The notes under the pieces are model-generated. The model worked only from the letters and a program-made list of their open reading frames with translations. It ran no database searches and had not been told where the DNA came from. From Marsupella aquatica (lineage: Eukaryota; Marchantiophyta), in NCBI GenBank assembly GCA_973895155.1, contig OZ316897.1, forward strand, positions 15,500,001 to 15,564,000: 64,000 bases of DNA. The letters are read 5' to 3'. Position 1 is the first letter of the stretch. Each line of letters opens with the position of its first letter. The position numbers and the translations under genes are program-made. Below are positions 42,110-53,783 of this stretch, one piece after another.

Positions 42110-42600
42110 CGGAAAAGTTCCGATACTCTCAGCTACAGAACTTCCGATACTACCAAAATCGGACATTACTATCCGATAGTTTTTGTATCGAAAACCTTAT
42201 CCAATCCCCATTATATCGGACAATGTCCGAAACATCCTGTATCGCAAATTGAGAGCCGACATGTTTTTCAGATGTCCGATAAGAATAGTATCGAAAGCTA
42301 ATTCCGATAGGTTTGGTTTCGGACATTTACCGATACAAGTGTTATCGGACATATTTTTGCGATACTAGTTACAACGGAAATCATTTGCGAAGGCTGAGGT
42401 ATCGGTTATTATCCGTTGAAATTTCTATCGGACCCCTCCTCGGCCTCGGGCTTAAGTGTTCGATCTGTGGAGTATCGGATAGTGGCTTCCGATTGTTATA
42501 GTATCGGAAAATCCGATACTTTGAGGATGGGAAGGGGTTTTTGGCTTTGGCAGTACTGATGTGTGTCCGATATGTTTCCGATGGTATTTGAATGGGACAT
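42110..42600. repeat. Left subterminal TATCGGA repeats of CACTA 2
   Basis: More than twenty TCCGATA/TATCGGA-type words in both orientations, some as TTTCCGATAC. A matching array occupies about 51600-52110 at the other end. These are typical CACTA subterminal transposase-binding repeats. Confidence 0.85.
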
Positions 42601-42785
42601 ATGGGACTTTAGTGTTTTACAATGTATAGGTTGCATGGAATTAATGGATTCAGATATGGGGCATACTTTAAGCAATAGATATGTATATTGCATGAAATTG
42701 TGGACAATGAGAAAAATCGTAGAATGCCGATAAAAAGATAGTGCCGGTAAAAATATACATGAAGATGGTGGGTCTACAATTTATA

Positions 42786-45132
42786 CTAACTCGTGGGGGG
42801 TATGTCTCTATCTTCCACTACAACTACGTTGGGTCTCTCTTGGACTATGGACCGTGATCTGGGAATATACGGCATGACAATGGACCACTCGGGGTCATTG
42901 GGATAGGGTAGGTAAAAGCATTGCTCAAGGTGATGTGGGAAGGCAAAGGGATCTGAGGACCTCCAGTTGGAACTGATGACACTATTTGCGGATGTCTTCA
43001 AACGAGTAAAACCGCATGCATCATCTTCACAAGTACGATTGTGGCCTACAAGATTCATCTTGAACCATTTGCACTTGAATACCACTTCCTCCAAAGTAGT
43101 ATGTGCATGGTACTTCACTGTTAGGATCTCCTCAATCTTCCCATAATGGGCCACGGTGGAGCGAATGGGATTCATGTCTGACATGCTACTCTGGGAATCT
43201 TGGGTGAACCAACCCATCACCCCACAATCCTGTGTAGCTGCCCTCTTCTCATCAAGTCGTTCCACACGAAAATGTCTCCCCTTTGACCACATGGCAGTCC
43301 GAGTCGTGACTATAAGTAGTGGACCATGAACCAAGGTACGAAGTTTATCTGTCACGTTTGGGTAGTGTAATACACTCTCCCCGGTACCCACCAGGGCATC
43401 CACTTCTAACAACTTCTCCTTCATGTATGGGTGAAACTTGGGAAATAACCGTGGGCGTCGACTGTTTTGCTTCTCCTCCTCATAAAATATTGTCCACTCC
43501 CCGACAACCTCGGGTGAGTTATACAACATAAATGTTGTGAGCTGTAAATGCTCTGCTAAGCCTATGAGACGCTCTCCAGATGCCCCAGTGAGTCTATCAT
43601 CCTCGTAGTCAGCCTCTCGTGCTGCCTCATCTATCCATCCCCTAGGAGCACTAGGATCTAGTGTGGCAACTATGTTTGTACAGTAAAACATACTCTCTGC
43701 TCCAGGATGACGCTCCGCAATGCTACCTTCCACCCTAGCGCGATTAAAGACATATGACTTCATCACCCCCATATAACGCTCTACCCAATACATCCATCGA
43801 CAATGTACTAGGCCTGCAATTGCAACCTCGTGCACTAAATGTATGAGGAAATGAACCTGACCATCAAAGAATGAGGGAGGGAGTGCCTTCTCCAACTTGC
43901 AGACAACCTCTACTCCAAATATCTCCATAGCAGCAATGTCATCGGACTCCTGTACCTCCTTTTGACATACCCATCTTAAGAGCTTACCCAATGACCAAAG
44001 GGCATCACGAAGTTCCTCACTACCCAATCCAATAATAGCAACTGGAAGAACATGTTCAAGCAACCGATGATAATCATGTGTCTTCAAGAAAGATGGCCAT
44101 TTTGGAGAATCCTCCCCCCCAAATGCCTTCCGAAGATTGGTACCATAACCTGTGGGAAACCTCATCAACCCAATACGTCTGCAAAACTCAATGCGCTCTG
44201 CCCTTGTCAAAACCCAAGGAGGATGGATGCTAGGGGGAGCACCAGGGGGGTCCAAAGATGGCCAAAAACCCAAAAGACCATGCATCCCCATCTCCTCACA
44301 ACTTTCTCTCCAATTGTTATTTTTCTCCCCATATAGATGGCGAATCAATGATTTCCCCACATTCCCCTCAATGTGCATAGGGTCTAATAAGTGATTAATG
44401 GGCATATCTGACCAATATGGCAATTGTGACAATGCAGACAAACTCTGCACATCGGAATTGTGACAATGCCAACTCTGCACATCGGAATTGATGTCGCAAT
44501 CGAGGGATAAGAGGAAAGTACCTCATAACCTTTTGCGGTACCTTCCCCGTCAACATGTCATCACGGTACCGTGGCTTCTGACATTTAGGACATGTAGTGG
44601 TATTTTCATGCTCACCCCTAAAAAGAATGCAATCATCCACACATGCATGTATCACCTCATACTTCAGGCCAATGGACCTCAACACCTGTTTAGCCTCTTT
44701 CCAAGAGGTTGGCAATGCATTGCCTACTGGCAAAATACGATCATGCAAGGTACGGAAAACATCATCCAAAAGTAGATTGCTTGCCCCATGTCTTTGCTGC
44801 AAGTTGAGCAACAACATTATTGATGAGAGCCAAGATAACCTACTCCCCTCGAATATGCGAGTACGGGCATGACGTTGCGCCTCCTCCCATTGCTTGTCTT
44901 GGGACCCCCTAGAAGGATGTGGATGACTAGTCCTTTCATGGGTTGAACCAATGTCCTCCAAACCAATGTCATCGTGATCATCATAGAATTGGTCCATGAG
45001 CTCATCCATGGCCCTCTCCTCATCAAGATGGTCTTGGATAGGATCATCACCATCATGTCGTACCCCATCCTCTTGCCTTTGTGGTTCATGCCCACGGTTG
45101 GCCACCATGGCCTCAACAAGGTGTTGTCGCAT
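42786..45132 (-). pseudogene. CACTA 2 tnp2-type transposase with central deletion
   Basis: The N-terminal part (45132 to about 44480) has HACVDDCILF, CPKCQKPRY and VMRYFPLIPRL. The C-terminal part (about 44440-42786) has LLDPMHIEGNVGK, ALPPSFFDGQVHFLIHLVHEV (DUF4218 region), RWMYWVERYMGVMKSYV and the later FKCKWFKMN (DUF4216 region). At the junction (44400-44500) the tract TCTGCACATCGGAATTG is repeated twice. The segment present in CACTA 1 between RCSDLAELM and SILASLPYWSE, including GLASDG, is missing. Deletion between short repeats is the likely cause. Confidence 0.88.
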
Positions 45133-45302
45133 AGCTCGTGATATTACCCCAATATCAGGAGTTACATATTGATTCTATCATACAACATCAATTAATTAAT
45201 CTCATCAACACATGCACTGCTGAACAACATCATTCAATTCTCATGTAAACATGTAAAATAAATTGACATATATATATACATGTATGTAAGTCCAAGAAAC
45301 TA

Positions 45303-46658
45303 TCATGGACGACAACGCAAGGACAATTTTGGTGCATCCCACTCATACTCACACAATAACTCCTCACCAGCTCTAATGGTCCTAACAGCTACTGTCATGA
45401 TATGGTCGTCCATATGTTTCACAAAATATGGATGTCTAGGTGGACCAAACATTTGAATCCACTCTACATTAGCCTCCAAACCTCTATCTCTACCTGTGGT
45501 ACTATTGATGTACCCTGCTAAATTACCGTTCCAAATAGGGTCACCATCAATCATCCGGCAATGCCACAGCCTAGTGAAGACCTCATCCGGGTCTGAGTCC
45601 ATCCTCAATGCATACACCCCCCAACTTGGGTGTTGACGCAACAAAATATTCCAACTCTTGGAGTTATATACAGCCCCAATGTAAGGAAAGAGGTGCTCTT
45701 CATCATAACCACGTCTCCATGGCTTTGGAGGGACCACAATATCCTCCAAAGCAAAAAGACCATATCCTATATCATGACCAATAGAGGATGCCTTCACTAT
45801 CCAAGGGCGACCCCATATCTGAACTAGTTCATCTGTAGGAATAAAATCTGGAAATTTGAAGAGACTTGAAGAAAAGTCCTTCAAAACTTCGGCAGCCCTA
45901 CCAGTGAGATAGGATAGTCCAAACCTGCCCTCAACGCAAATATAATCTACGTTACCGGCTGGTCGATCACTAGTACCTAACACCTCCTCTCGTCTGTCTA
46001 CCTGGTCCAGTGGTCCATACTGCCGTCTACGTCTACCAGATCGTGGTCGTGTATGTAGGACCCTAGTAGTCACAACCTCGGGCCGAGAGACCGGTTCCCC
46101 CTCTACATGCTCATGTGTGGGCACGGGAGTGGGGATAGGAGCAGGTGGGCTAAGAGGCATCTGGGCAGGAGGAACTGCAAGCAACTCCCTGGCCCTTGCT
46201 AGAAACCCTTCCAACCACACAACTTCAGGAACCAAAGGAGGTGGGGGCCTACGAGGCACCTATTTCAACACACGTACAATGGTTTTACACAAATCAATAA
46301 ATGAAGTAGTGCCAGGATGTAAATGCAAGATAATTAAGCAATACCCTAAATTGGAATGCATATATGGAATGAATAGGGGACATAAACATATATATACCTG
46401 GCTAGGCAAATACCCTGGCATATCACCCTCGTGGCAGCCATAGTTCTCGATGTGCTCACAAGTCTCCCACGCATGTCGAACCACAAGTCCCTTACATCTC
46501 ACACACCAGCAAGGTATGGGTCCTAGTGGAGCACGAGGACGATCTGGAGGAGGGGGTGGAGGAACCTCTCCCTCAGACGAGCTTGTGTCTGAGTCTGAAT
46601 CTGACGTGGAACTATTAGAAGTAGACATCTGCATGCATGAAGTACACTCTGAATTCAT
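45303..46658 (-). CDS. SET-domain protein with zinc-finger-like N-terminus, encoded by CACTA 2
   Basis: Exon 1 (46658-46398) and exon 2 (46259-45303) join in phase 0 to about 405 residues. Exon 1 has an acidic Ser/Asp head, PPPPPPD, and IPCWCVRCKG...CEHIENYG, a C-C-C-C-H pattern reminiscent of the transposase-associated zinc-binding domain of plant CACTA proteins. Exon 2 has GYGLFALEDI, LFPYIGAVYN, DGDPIWNGNLAGYINSTTG, NVEWIQMFG and RAGEELLCEYEWD, the SET landmarks in order. As in CACTA 1 the canonical NHSC is replaced by NST. The frame is fully open although the neighbouring transposase is deleted. Lysine methyltransferase activity is inferred only. Confidence 0.83.
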
Positions 46659-46659
46659 G

Positions 46660-47900
46660 TAAGCTGCATAAAAGAAGACAAGTGTTGGAGTATCAAAATA
46701 GAATTAATTAATGCATGAGATACAAAAGTCCTGTTGTACCTCAATGATACCCGCGCTTTGCCAGCCTACTGTGTCGTATTTTCTACACACAAGGTGTGGG
46801 ACATCCAAAATCTCTGCATATATGGGTGAGCATTTTGCTAATGAGCATACATAATCTGTAAGTGCGAAAGAGTGTAGGAAGAACACACCACATATAAAAA
46901 AATTCCAACATACAAATTAAGTGTAAATGATGCGGCTCGTGAAGCGGGGACATCATACCTCCTGGATGCGCGGTCTCACACTATGCATAGTGCATTGTCC
47001 AAAACAAAACCTATCTACCCCCTCACAAACATTGAACCACCCCTCCAAACGCAAGGTACTGTGCATCAAATCCAACACAACCATTAGCCTAGCTAATATA
47101 TGGAGGTTGAACCTTATCCTAAGAAAAGGTGTAACCTTATCCTAGTAAAACCCCATAACCCTAAGCCCATAAACCCCTCCAAAGAAATGATCCAAATAGC
47201 TTTCACCAAGAAATGGTTCGTACAAAAACTTCTTGTAGTATTTTGTCTATCATATATCATAGTATTGAGTTCCCATCACCACAACCATCCCTAAACTTGC
47301 AAGGAACTTGCAAGAGGACATCATACCTCCTGGATGCACGGTTTCATGCATAGTGCATTGTCCAAAATCAAAACCTCCATACCCCCTCAAAAAAAGTTAA
47401 CCACCCCTCCAAAAGCAAGGTACTACACATCAAATCCAAACACAAAGATTAGCCTAATGAAGGGGTTTAATATTATCCTAACAAAAGGTATAATGTTATA
47501 CTAATAAAACCTCTACGTACACCCATAATCCCCTATAAAGAAATGAAACAAAAGGCTTTCACCCGAAAATGGTTCATACAAAAACTTCTTGTAGTATTTT
47601 CTTGATCCTATATTACATATCATAGTATTGAGTTCCCATCACCACAACCACCCCTAAAACACCAAGACTCTATACACAATTGCATCATTAATTAGAGCCC
47701 AATATATTAAGCATGCAAGACCATAGCTTATCAAAAAAATTACATAGTCTGGTACAAACCCCAAAATTTGTTCTCCGCAACAAAGAAACTTGCAAGAGGT
47801 CCCTCTACATGCATGACACGTTCACTGTCCCGTTCACATATGTAGAGCCCTACAAAACACGGATTCAAATATGAAAGCAAATAATAACTCCAACCATGTG
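46660..47900. other. Intergenic spacer of CACTA 2 with a diverged duplication
   Basis: Two copies of a block of about 330 bp: GACATCATACCTCCTGGATGC at about 46949 and again at 47308. Each is followed by CATAGTGCATTGTCCAAA, AACCACCCCTCCAAA, AAAACTTCTTGTAGTATTTT and TTGAGTTCCCATCACCACAACC. This divergent promoter region separates the minus-strand SET gene from the plus-strand TnpA-like gene. Confidence 0.75.
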
Positions 47901-48039
47901 CCCTTACCCCATATTATATTGGACCCCCTTTGGGAAAGCCAAGAGTATCCGATATAAATTCATGAGGGGTCCAATGCAATAGGAAACGGGCCACACTTGG
48001 TAAATACATGGCCACAAGAAAAGGACGAGGGGTCCGAAG

Positions 48040-48190
48040 CAGATAGTTTCGGAAAGTCCGATTTCGTGTCCGATACCTTTGGTTTCGCAAAGTCCGAAAT
48101 AGAAAGAATCGGAAGCAGCAGGTTTTGTTTCGGAAAAAAGAACCGATGCAGGTGCGAAGACCCGCGCGTCGGGCCCCGTTTCGCACTTGG
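48040..48190. promoter_or_regulatory. Internal TCCGATA/TTTCGCA motif cluster at the CACTA 2 TnpA-like promoter
   Basis: GTCCGATTTCG, GTCCGATACC, TTTCGCAAAGTCCGAAAT and ATCGGAAGC recur just before the start codon, repeating the subterminal motif. A further cluster lies in intron 1 (49395-49510). The arrangement parallels that of CACTA 1 with a different core motif. Confidence 0.6.
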
Positions 48191-48247
48191 TGTTTTTCAA
48201 ATTTTTTGAAGCTGGATCAAGGAGGAGAGCTTGAAGGAGGAGGAGAG

Positions 48248-51238
48248 ATGGAGGGGGGCGGGGGATCAGGTGGCGGGGGAGACGAAGGGGGATCAGGTGG
48301 TGGTGGAGAGCAAGGGGGACCGTCCCAGCCATACAATGAAGTTATGAGGGACATTTTTGTGGCCAAGGCAGGGCTGAGTGTGGAGGACGCAGAGAGAGTA
48401 GTCCCACTCCTCCAAACGCTGATTGATGCCTCTCGGCGTGAGGCAGAGAAGACTGCTGCTGCAAGCATTGCAAGTGAGAAGGAGGCAAAGAAGAGGAAGA
48501 AAGAGGCAAAGAGAGGCAAGGGGGATGCAGAGGAGACACTGTCTCCAAGAAAACGAGAGAAAAAGCTTCGAAAAGAAGCTAGGGCAATTGAGAAGGTGCG
48601 ATTGGAGGAGCAGAGGCGAAAGGAGGCAGAGAGAGCTCTCAATCCTGAGCTAGCTCTCAATTCGGGTGGTGGTCCATTGCCTAAGAGCTACCATCTATTC
48701 CGAAGCCAATTCAAGCAGGTGCTGAGGGCCAATTTGGGGCCACTGGATTACTGGGGCAAGAAGGAGGAAGAGAGATTGAGAATCAGAGAGCAGGTGAAGG
48801 AACGGTTCAGGAACGGGGCCTACATTGATGACAGGTTCCTAAACAAACGAATTTCAGCATCACTCTCAGACATGCGCAATCATCAGTGAGAGAAATTCAA
48901 AAAGTACCTTGGAGATATGGCAGTGGATGCAGAGGTGATCAGGGAGGAGGGTTGTCCAGACGATGTTTCCCCGGATGAGTGGGCGGCTTGGCTTGAGGAG
49001 GAACTCTCAGTCCGTGCCTGGCTGAAAAGAAGACATTGGGACAACAAAATTAGGCTGGCAGAGAAGAAGCGAAAGGCTGGGGAGAATGTTGATATCCTCC
49101 CCCTTCAACAGAACCTGCAACAATGGGCAGCTCAGGCAGCAAGACTCCCCAAACCACCAAGGCACATCATAGCAGCATTGGAGAGAGTGCAGGGGAGGCC
49201 AACCATCACTCACCGGATGGGGCAAGGCGGCTCCAATCGATTGAAGGCTGAGTTTGTAAGTGCCCTCCCTCTCCTCCCCACCTCGACTCCCTGATCACCT
49301 GACTCCTCGCACGAAGAATGAGTTGTTTGTGCCTTATGTCTTTTGTTTAAACCCTTTGCAAAACTCATTTTTGCTCTCGGGCCTGTTCTTTCTGATACTC
49401 ATCCGATAGGTTTTGCATCGGAAGCAGCATCGGACACCGTGTCATGCCATTTTTCTTGTTACGCATCCGATAGACGTCTGATGCAGGCTGTATCGGACTC
49501 TGAATTGGACCCCTCGGCAAAACATTTAAATTTTTGAATGAACGTACTTAACGTTAATTTTTTACTAGGGTAGAGTATAAGTTAGGGTGAACTATGGTTT
49601 AAGGTTACATTAGGGCTATGTAGGGTGGCTTGGTTTAGGGTAGGGCACGCTAATACTAGATTTGATATTAACCTGGCCTCTATGGTTTGGATCTTTAAAT
49701 TTCAGGAGCGGGAGTATGGTCGCCCTATTGCGCCATTGGAGAGGAATTTGGCAAAGACGGATGGACCCCGCGCTCTAAAGCGCCACCTTGAGGATGAGTT
49801 GGGAGAGGTAAGTGTTCACCCTAGGGTGATATAATGTTTAAGGTTGTCATGAATTTGTTAGAGTTATGGTCGGGACCATTCATTCTAACTGCAATTAAAC
49901 CCTATTGCGCGGGATGAGGAGGGGTCTGGGTCGGAGGAGCTGGACTCAGATTCTGAGCAGGATGCTGAGGCAGGGTTGGGGAGGGTGCCCACAGTCACCC
50001 CTACTCCTCAGATCCGAGGTGTTGTTGCCCCATCTGGTGCCGTTGCCCCATCAGCAGGGAGGGGTGGGTCACATGCTGCTGATGGTGTGGGCTCCCATCG
50101 CTCTGGAGCATCACGGGGTGCGGGGCCCAGGCACTCAGGGGGTAGTAGAGGTGATGGCATGGGGCCTCATTCACAATTGGAGGACCCAAAAGGAACGTCA
50201 CACTCAAAAGTGACCATAGTTTATTATGCTTTAGGATATCATTTGTAGGGTGTAATGAGATGATATAGAAAATTTGATGTACTATACTTAATAAACATCC
50301 TGTAGGTTGGTAACATTCATTAAACTATCTAGCATTTGAGATTTTGAAGCTTTCCTTATATGTCCTTCAAAGATTGATAAAAGGACTTGTCACGCAACGG
50401 GTCACATCCTTTCAGGACTCAAAAGGACTCTAAAAAATGCATTTTAGACAATGAAATTTTACCAAAGCATGCATACTAATAGAATAATCTTATATTTCAA
50501 AACTCAAATATTGACACACACTAAACCTTTATGTACAGGACAAAAATAATCAGTAATTTTGGCTTATTTTGGGCCATCAATAATAGGATCCCTTAAAACA
50601 ATTGAAAACTTGATTTATCTACATGGTGAGGTAGGTAACACCATGTAAAATAGTCTTGTGAAAAAATTAGACTTAAATGTCTTGAGATAAAATCATGATG
50701 GTGTTTTTTCCATGTTACAAAAGTCATTTTTCACTAAAAAAACATGTTTTTGAGTCCTGAAAGTGGTTCCTGCGAGGTACACCCAATTGTGAATGAGGTC
50801 ATGGGACGAGGCGATCGCGTAGGAGTATCTGGTGCAGGTGGCCCTTCTCGACGAGGTAGTGGCGACATGCCGGATGGTGGATCTAGAGGGCGCGCATCAT
50901 CTCGTGAGTCTGGTGGGAGTACAGCACGACATGGGCCACCCACAGGATCTGTCGGCACACCATTCCATCACTCTAGCAGGTCTGCGGGAGGAGCTGAGGC
51001 GTCCTTTCACTCTGCCGTGTCGGGGGTTGGTGGGACATCTACCTTGCCTGACCACCCTAGCGGTGCATCTAGTGGGTCAGGGTCTAGGCCTGCATCAGGC
51101 CAACCCATGCCATCTGGTGAGCAGGTGGCTGCCACGGTTGTGGGCAGCCAGAGGGAGGAGGGCTCTCATGATGCTAGACCTGTACCCACCCTTCGTTCTC
51201 ACCCAAAGAAGAAGAAGGGATGCAACACACCTTTTTAG
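48248..51238 (+). pseudogene. CACTA 2 TnpA-like protein gene (three exons, one in-frame TGA, one insertion)
   Basis: Exons 48248-49255, 49706-49807 (34 codons, same length as in CACTA 1) and 49919-51238. Start 48248 is chosen because it gives the Gly-rich head seen in CACTA 1; an upstream in-frame ATG exists at 48146. Features: Gly-rich head, Lys/Arg/Glu coiled coil (about residues 75-150), FRNGAYIDDRFLNKRIS, THRMGQGGSNRLKAEF, Ser/Gly-rich tail ending HPKKKKGCNTPF with a nuclear-localisation-like basic run. A TGA at 48887 interrupts exon 1. Removal of the insert 50163-50800 and one ATGG restores RGDGMGRGDRV in frame. Role as subterminal-repeat binding protein is inferred. Confidence 0.7.
50163..50800. 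mobile_element. 638-bp non-autonomous insertion, TSD ATGG, sharing sequence with a transposase intron
   Basis: The ends are GGCCTCATTCACAATTGG and (reverse complement) GACCTCATTCACAATTGG, flanked by ATGG (50159-50162, 50801-50804). The left half (to about 50490) matches, inverted, the end of exon 1, intron 1 and start of exon 2 of the 20.5-kb element's transposase. The right half is unrelated to that gene. It may be a small transposon that captured this segment, or the source of the intron. Confidence 0.8.
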
Positions 51239-52231
51239 AGGTTAGTTGCATTTAGGTGGTCGGGTATCTAGTGCTAGACAGCTTTGATTAGACACTCACT
51301 CGGAGGTACCTTGTATATAGCTCAGTGTAGTCTCTAGTCAAAGCTCTCTTTACATCTTCTATCGTGCCATCACGACCAGGATGGGTCTACCCAGTAGGCC
51401 TAATCCATTTTGTACATATTGGGGTGATCCCCTTTTTGAATATGATATTTTGACCTCGTGTTTATAGCATTATCTTTGGTTCCTAATTGGTGCATGTCAC
51501 CTTCAACCCTAAACCAATACCCAAACCCCCAAAAAACCACCCATGAAACCTTGTATTCCACCCCCAGAACATTTGATAATCCGTTGCAAGTCCGTTACCA
51601 TCCGTATCGGTAATATAGCAGTGTCCGATGCTGCTGCCTTCGAACTTTCCCATCCCCAACGCATCGGACCCCTCCTTCAAGGTTCCCATCTTAAATATAT
51701 CGGATAGTCCGATACAAAAAGTAATGCACTTTCTGTTATTATAAATAACGCAATGTCCGATACAAATTCCTTCGCAAATTGCCATGTCAAATATATCGGA
51801 CATACCGATACAAATTACTCGCAAATTGCCATGTCAAATATATCGGACATACCGATTTAAATAGTATCGGACATAGGAAATCGTCGTGTGCCGTCGCGTG
51901 TTAGTTATCCGATTCATTTTACAACGGACATAAAATATCCGTAACACGTTACAACGGAACGTCCGTTGTCAAAAATATCGGAAAGTCCGATGGAAGTCCG
52001 ATGGTCGATATGTGATGGTTTGTGCATCGCAAAGTGCGTTGGGAATTGCATCGGATGATAGAAATTTTTGCGTCAATTTTCCTGAAGGGATCCGATGTAA
52101 ATCCTATCGAATAAAGGCCCAAAAATGTACTAGTGTCTCCACTCGGGGTGTCTCATCGGTGTAGCATCTGATTGAGTGTCTCTCATGTTTCCGCATTGCT
52201 GTCTAGTCCGGAGCCGATGGTTTCTTACAAG

Positions 52232-52243
52232 TGGTATCAGAGC
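52232..52243 (+). other. Copia primer-binding site
   Basis: TGGTATCAGAGC, two bases after the 5' LTR end (52229), is the standard complement of the initiator-methionine tRNA 3' end in plant copia elements. Confidence 0.95.
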
Positions 52244-53783
52244 CTCGTGTTTGTGGTTCGGTGGCCTGGGCAGTGGTGAGAGCGTTTCGTTGTGTTGGAT
52301 CGAGGTGGAAGATTGAATCGTCGTCGACGGTTGCGTGATCATTTCACTGGTCGTTTTGCGTTAATAGTTTCGTGTTTGAAAATGGTGACGGTTTTCCGAT
52401 TGAAGCTTCATCGTGAAGTATCGGATGTGTCACAATGTGTCTAAGAAAACTTTCGGGAGGACAGTCCGGCAATTTATTGTGCGCATCGACGAGCACTACG
52501 TCGCGGTGGAAGTTTCACAACGTTTCATCCGGCGAGTGTGGAACAATCTTATCTTATGTATTGCTCGTTTAAGTGCTTGGAACTCTCGACTATGGCTCTT
52601 AGTGGTTAGATGAATCACTTGTGGGGTCGTCGGGGGTGCTTTTTTCTTCGTAAAAAGGTCGTGTCTTGTGGGGCAGTTGTTGCAATTTTCTACTCTTTCG
52701 TATACTCATTGTGGTCGCCGCACGCAACCTTATACGGCGCGTCGGAAGGTATTCCCTGGCGCGTACGTGGCTCCCTTCCCACGGGAGCTCTTGGCACGAG
52801 GCCCTAAGGAGGCGTAGCCCAAGGCGGCTTGTGTAGGTACGATTGTACCTACAGGTACAGTCTTAAAGTAAGAGGGGAGGGGGAGTTTGTATCTCCATCC
52901 TCTCAGGAGCTCTTTAATAGGGCACAAGGCCCTGTGCAGGTACGTAAAGGTGGGGGCACAAGGCCCAAAGAGCTTTGAAGAGGAGGAGAGGGGCAGTGAG
53001 GCACTCCCTTCTCTTGGGGGCATTTAACCTGGGCACAAGGCCCTAAGTACTTAAGGAGTGGACGGGAGGAGAATTTAATTCCCTCTTTTTTGGGAGATTT
53101 TAAAAGGGGCTCTAAGCCCTATGATGAGCCAGGAGGGCTCGGAAGCACTTTAAGGAGGAGCTTAGGGGGCGCGAGGCCCTATGCTCTTGGCAACAGGTGG
53201 CGCGAGGGGGACAAATGTGTGAACGAGAATTTTTTTGTGGAAGTCTGTGGGGCGAGTACCTCCGGTGACTTTTACACAGAAAACATCTGTTTTTCTTTTC
53301 ACGCATTGGGGTTTCTTTTGAGCCGGACACATGTCATTACTGGGTGCCTTCTTCTGTAAAATTCGACTGTACTTTGATTCCCTCCAAAAGATACTTTTCC
53401 AGAGAGCTGATTTTTGGCCAAAAATTCCAATTTCGGCAGTCGTCGAGGAAGAATTTTTCCTTAAGACTTTGCAAGGGGATGCTCAAGGGAGTTGAGCACG
53501 GGCCTGTGAAATCGATTTGCAGTTAACTATTGCAGAATTTTTTCGGGACCTAAGATACCCGTCGGGGGTCAAAACGGCCATTTTGACCCACCTCCGGTCC
53601 GGGTTGAATAAGTTTTCGCTGAAGAAGTTTTTTTGTCAAATTGTTTTTAGATCTTGGCAGTGTACCTTGCAGGCTACGCGGCGGTGCATTCCATTTCCAC
53701 TTTCACCAACTTTCATTTTTTGGTGAATTTTTGGGTGGAGGTATTTTGGTTGTGTGTTTCCTGTGTGTTTGTAGCAGCATCAA
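52244..53783 (+). other. Copia 5' leader with purine-rich repeat modules
   Basis: About 1.5 kb without a supported gene. From 52790 to 53210 it has degenerate repeats pairing a purine run (AAGTAAGAGGGGAGGGGGAG) with a CTCCCTTCTCTTGGGGG-type pyrimidine block and GCACAAGGCCCT. Similar modules are found before the gypsy gag at 16930-17320. They could fold into local hairpins. Confidence 0.7.

Larger units (their letters stand above)
42038..52135. mobile_element. CACTA (En/Spm) transposon 2, TSD TCT
   Basis: The left end is CACTAGTACATTTTAGGC (42038). The reverse complement of the right end is CACTAGTACATTTTTGGGCC (ending 52135). TCT flanks both sides (42035-42037, 52136-52138). Excision restores the copia LTR sequence GTTTCTCCACTCGGGG. 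Subterminal regions are packed with TATCGGA/TCCGATA. Gene content mirrors CACTA 1: minus-strand tnp2-type transposase and SET gene, plus-strand TnpA-like gene. The middle of the transposase is deleted, so the copy is non-autonomous. Confidence 0.95.
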
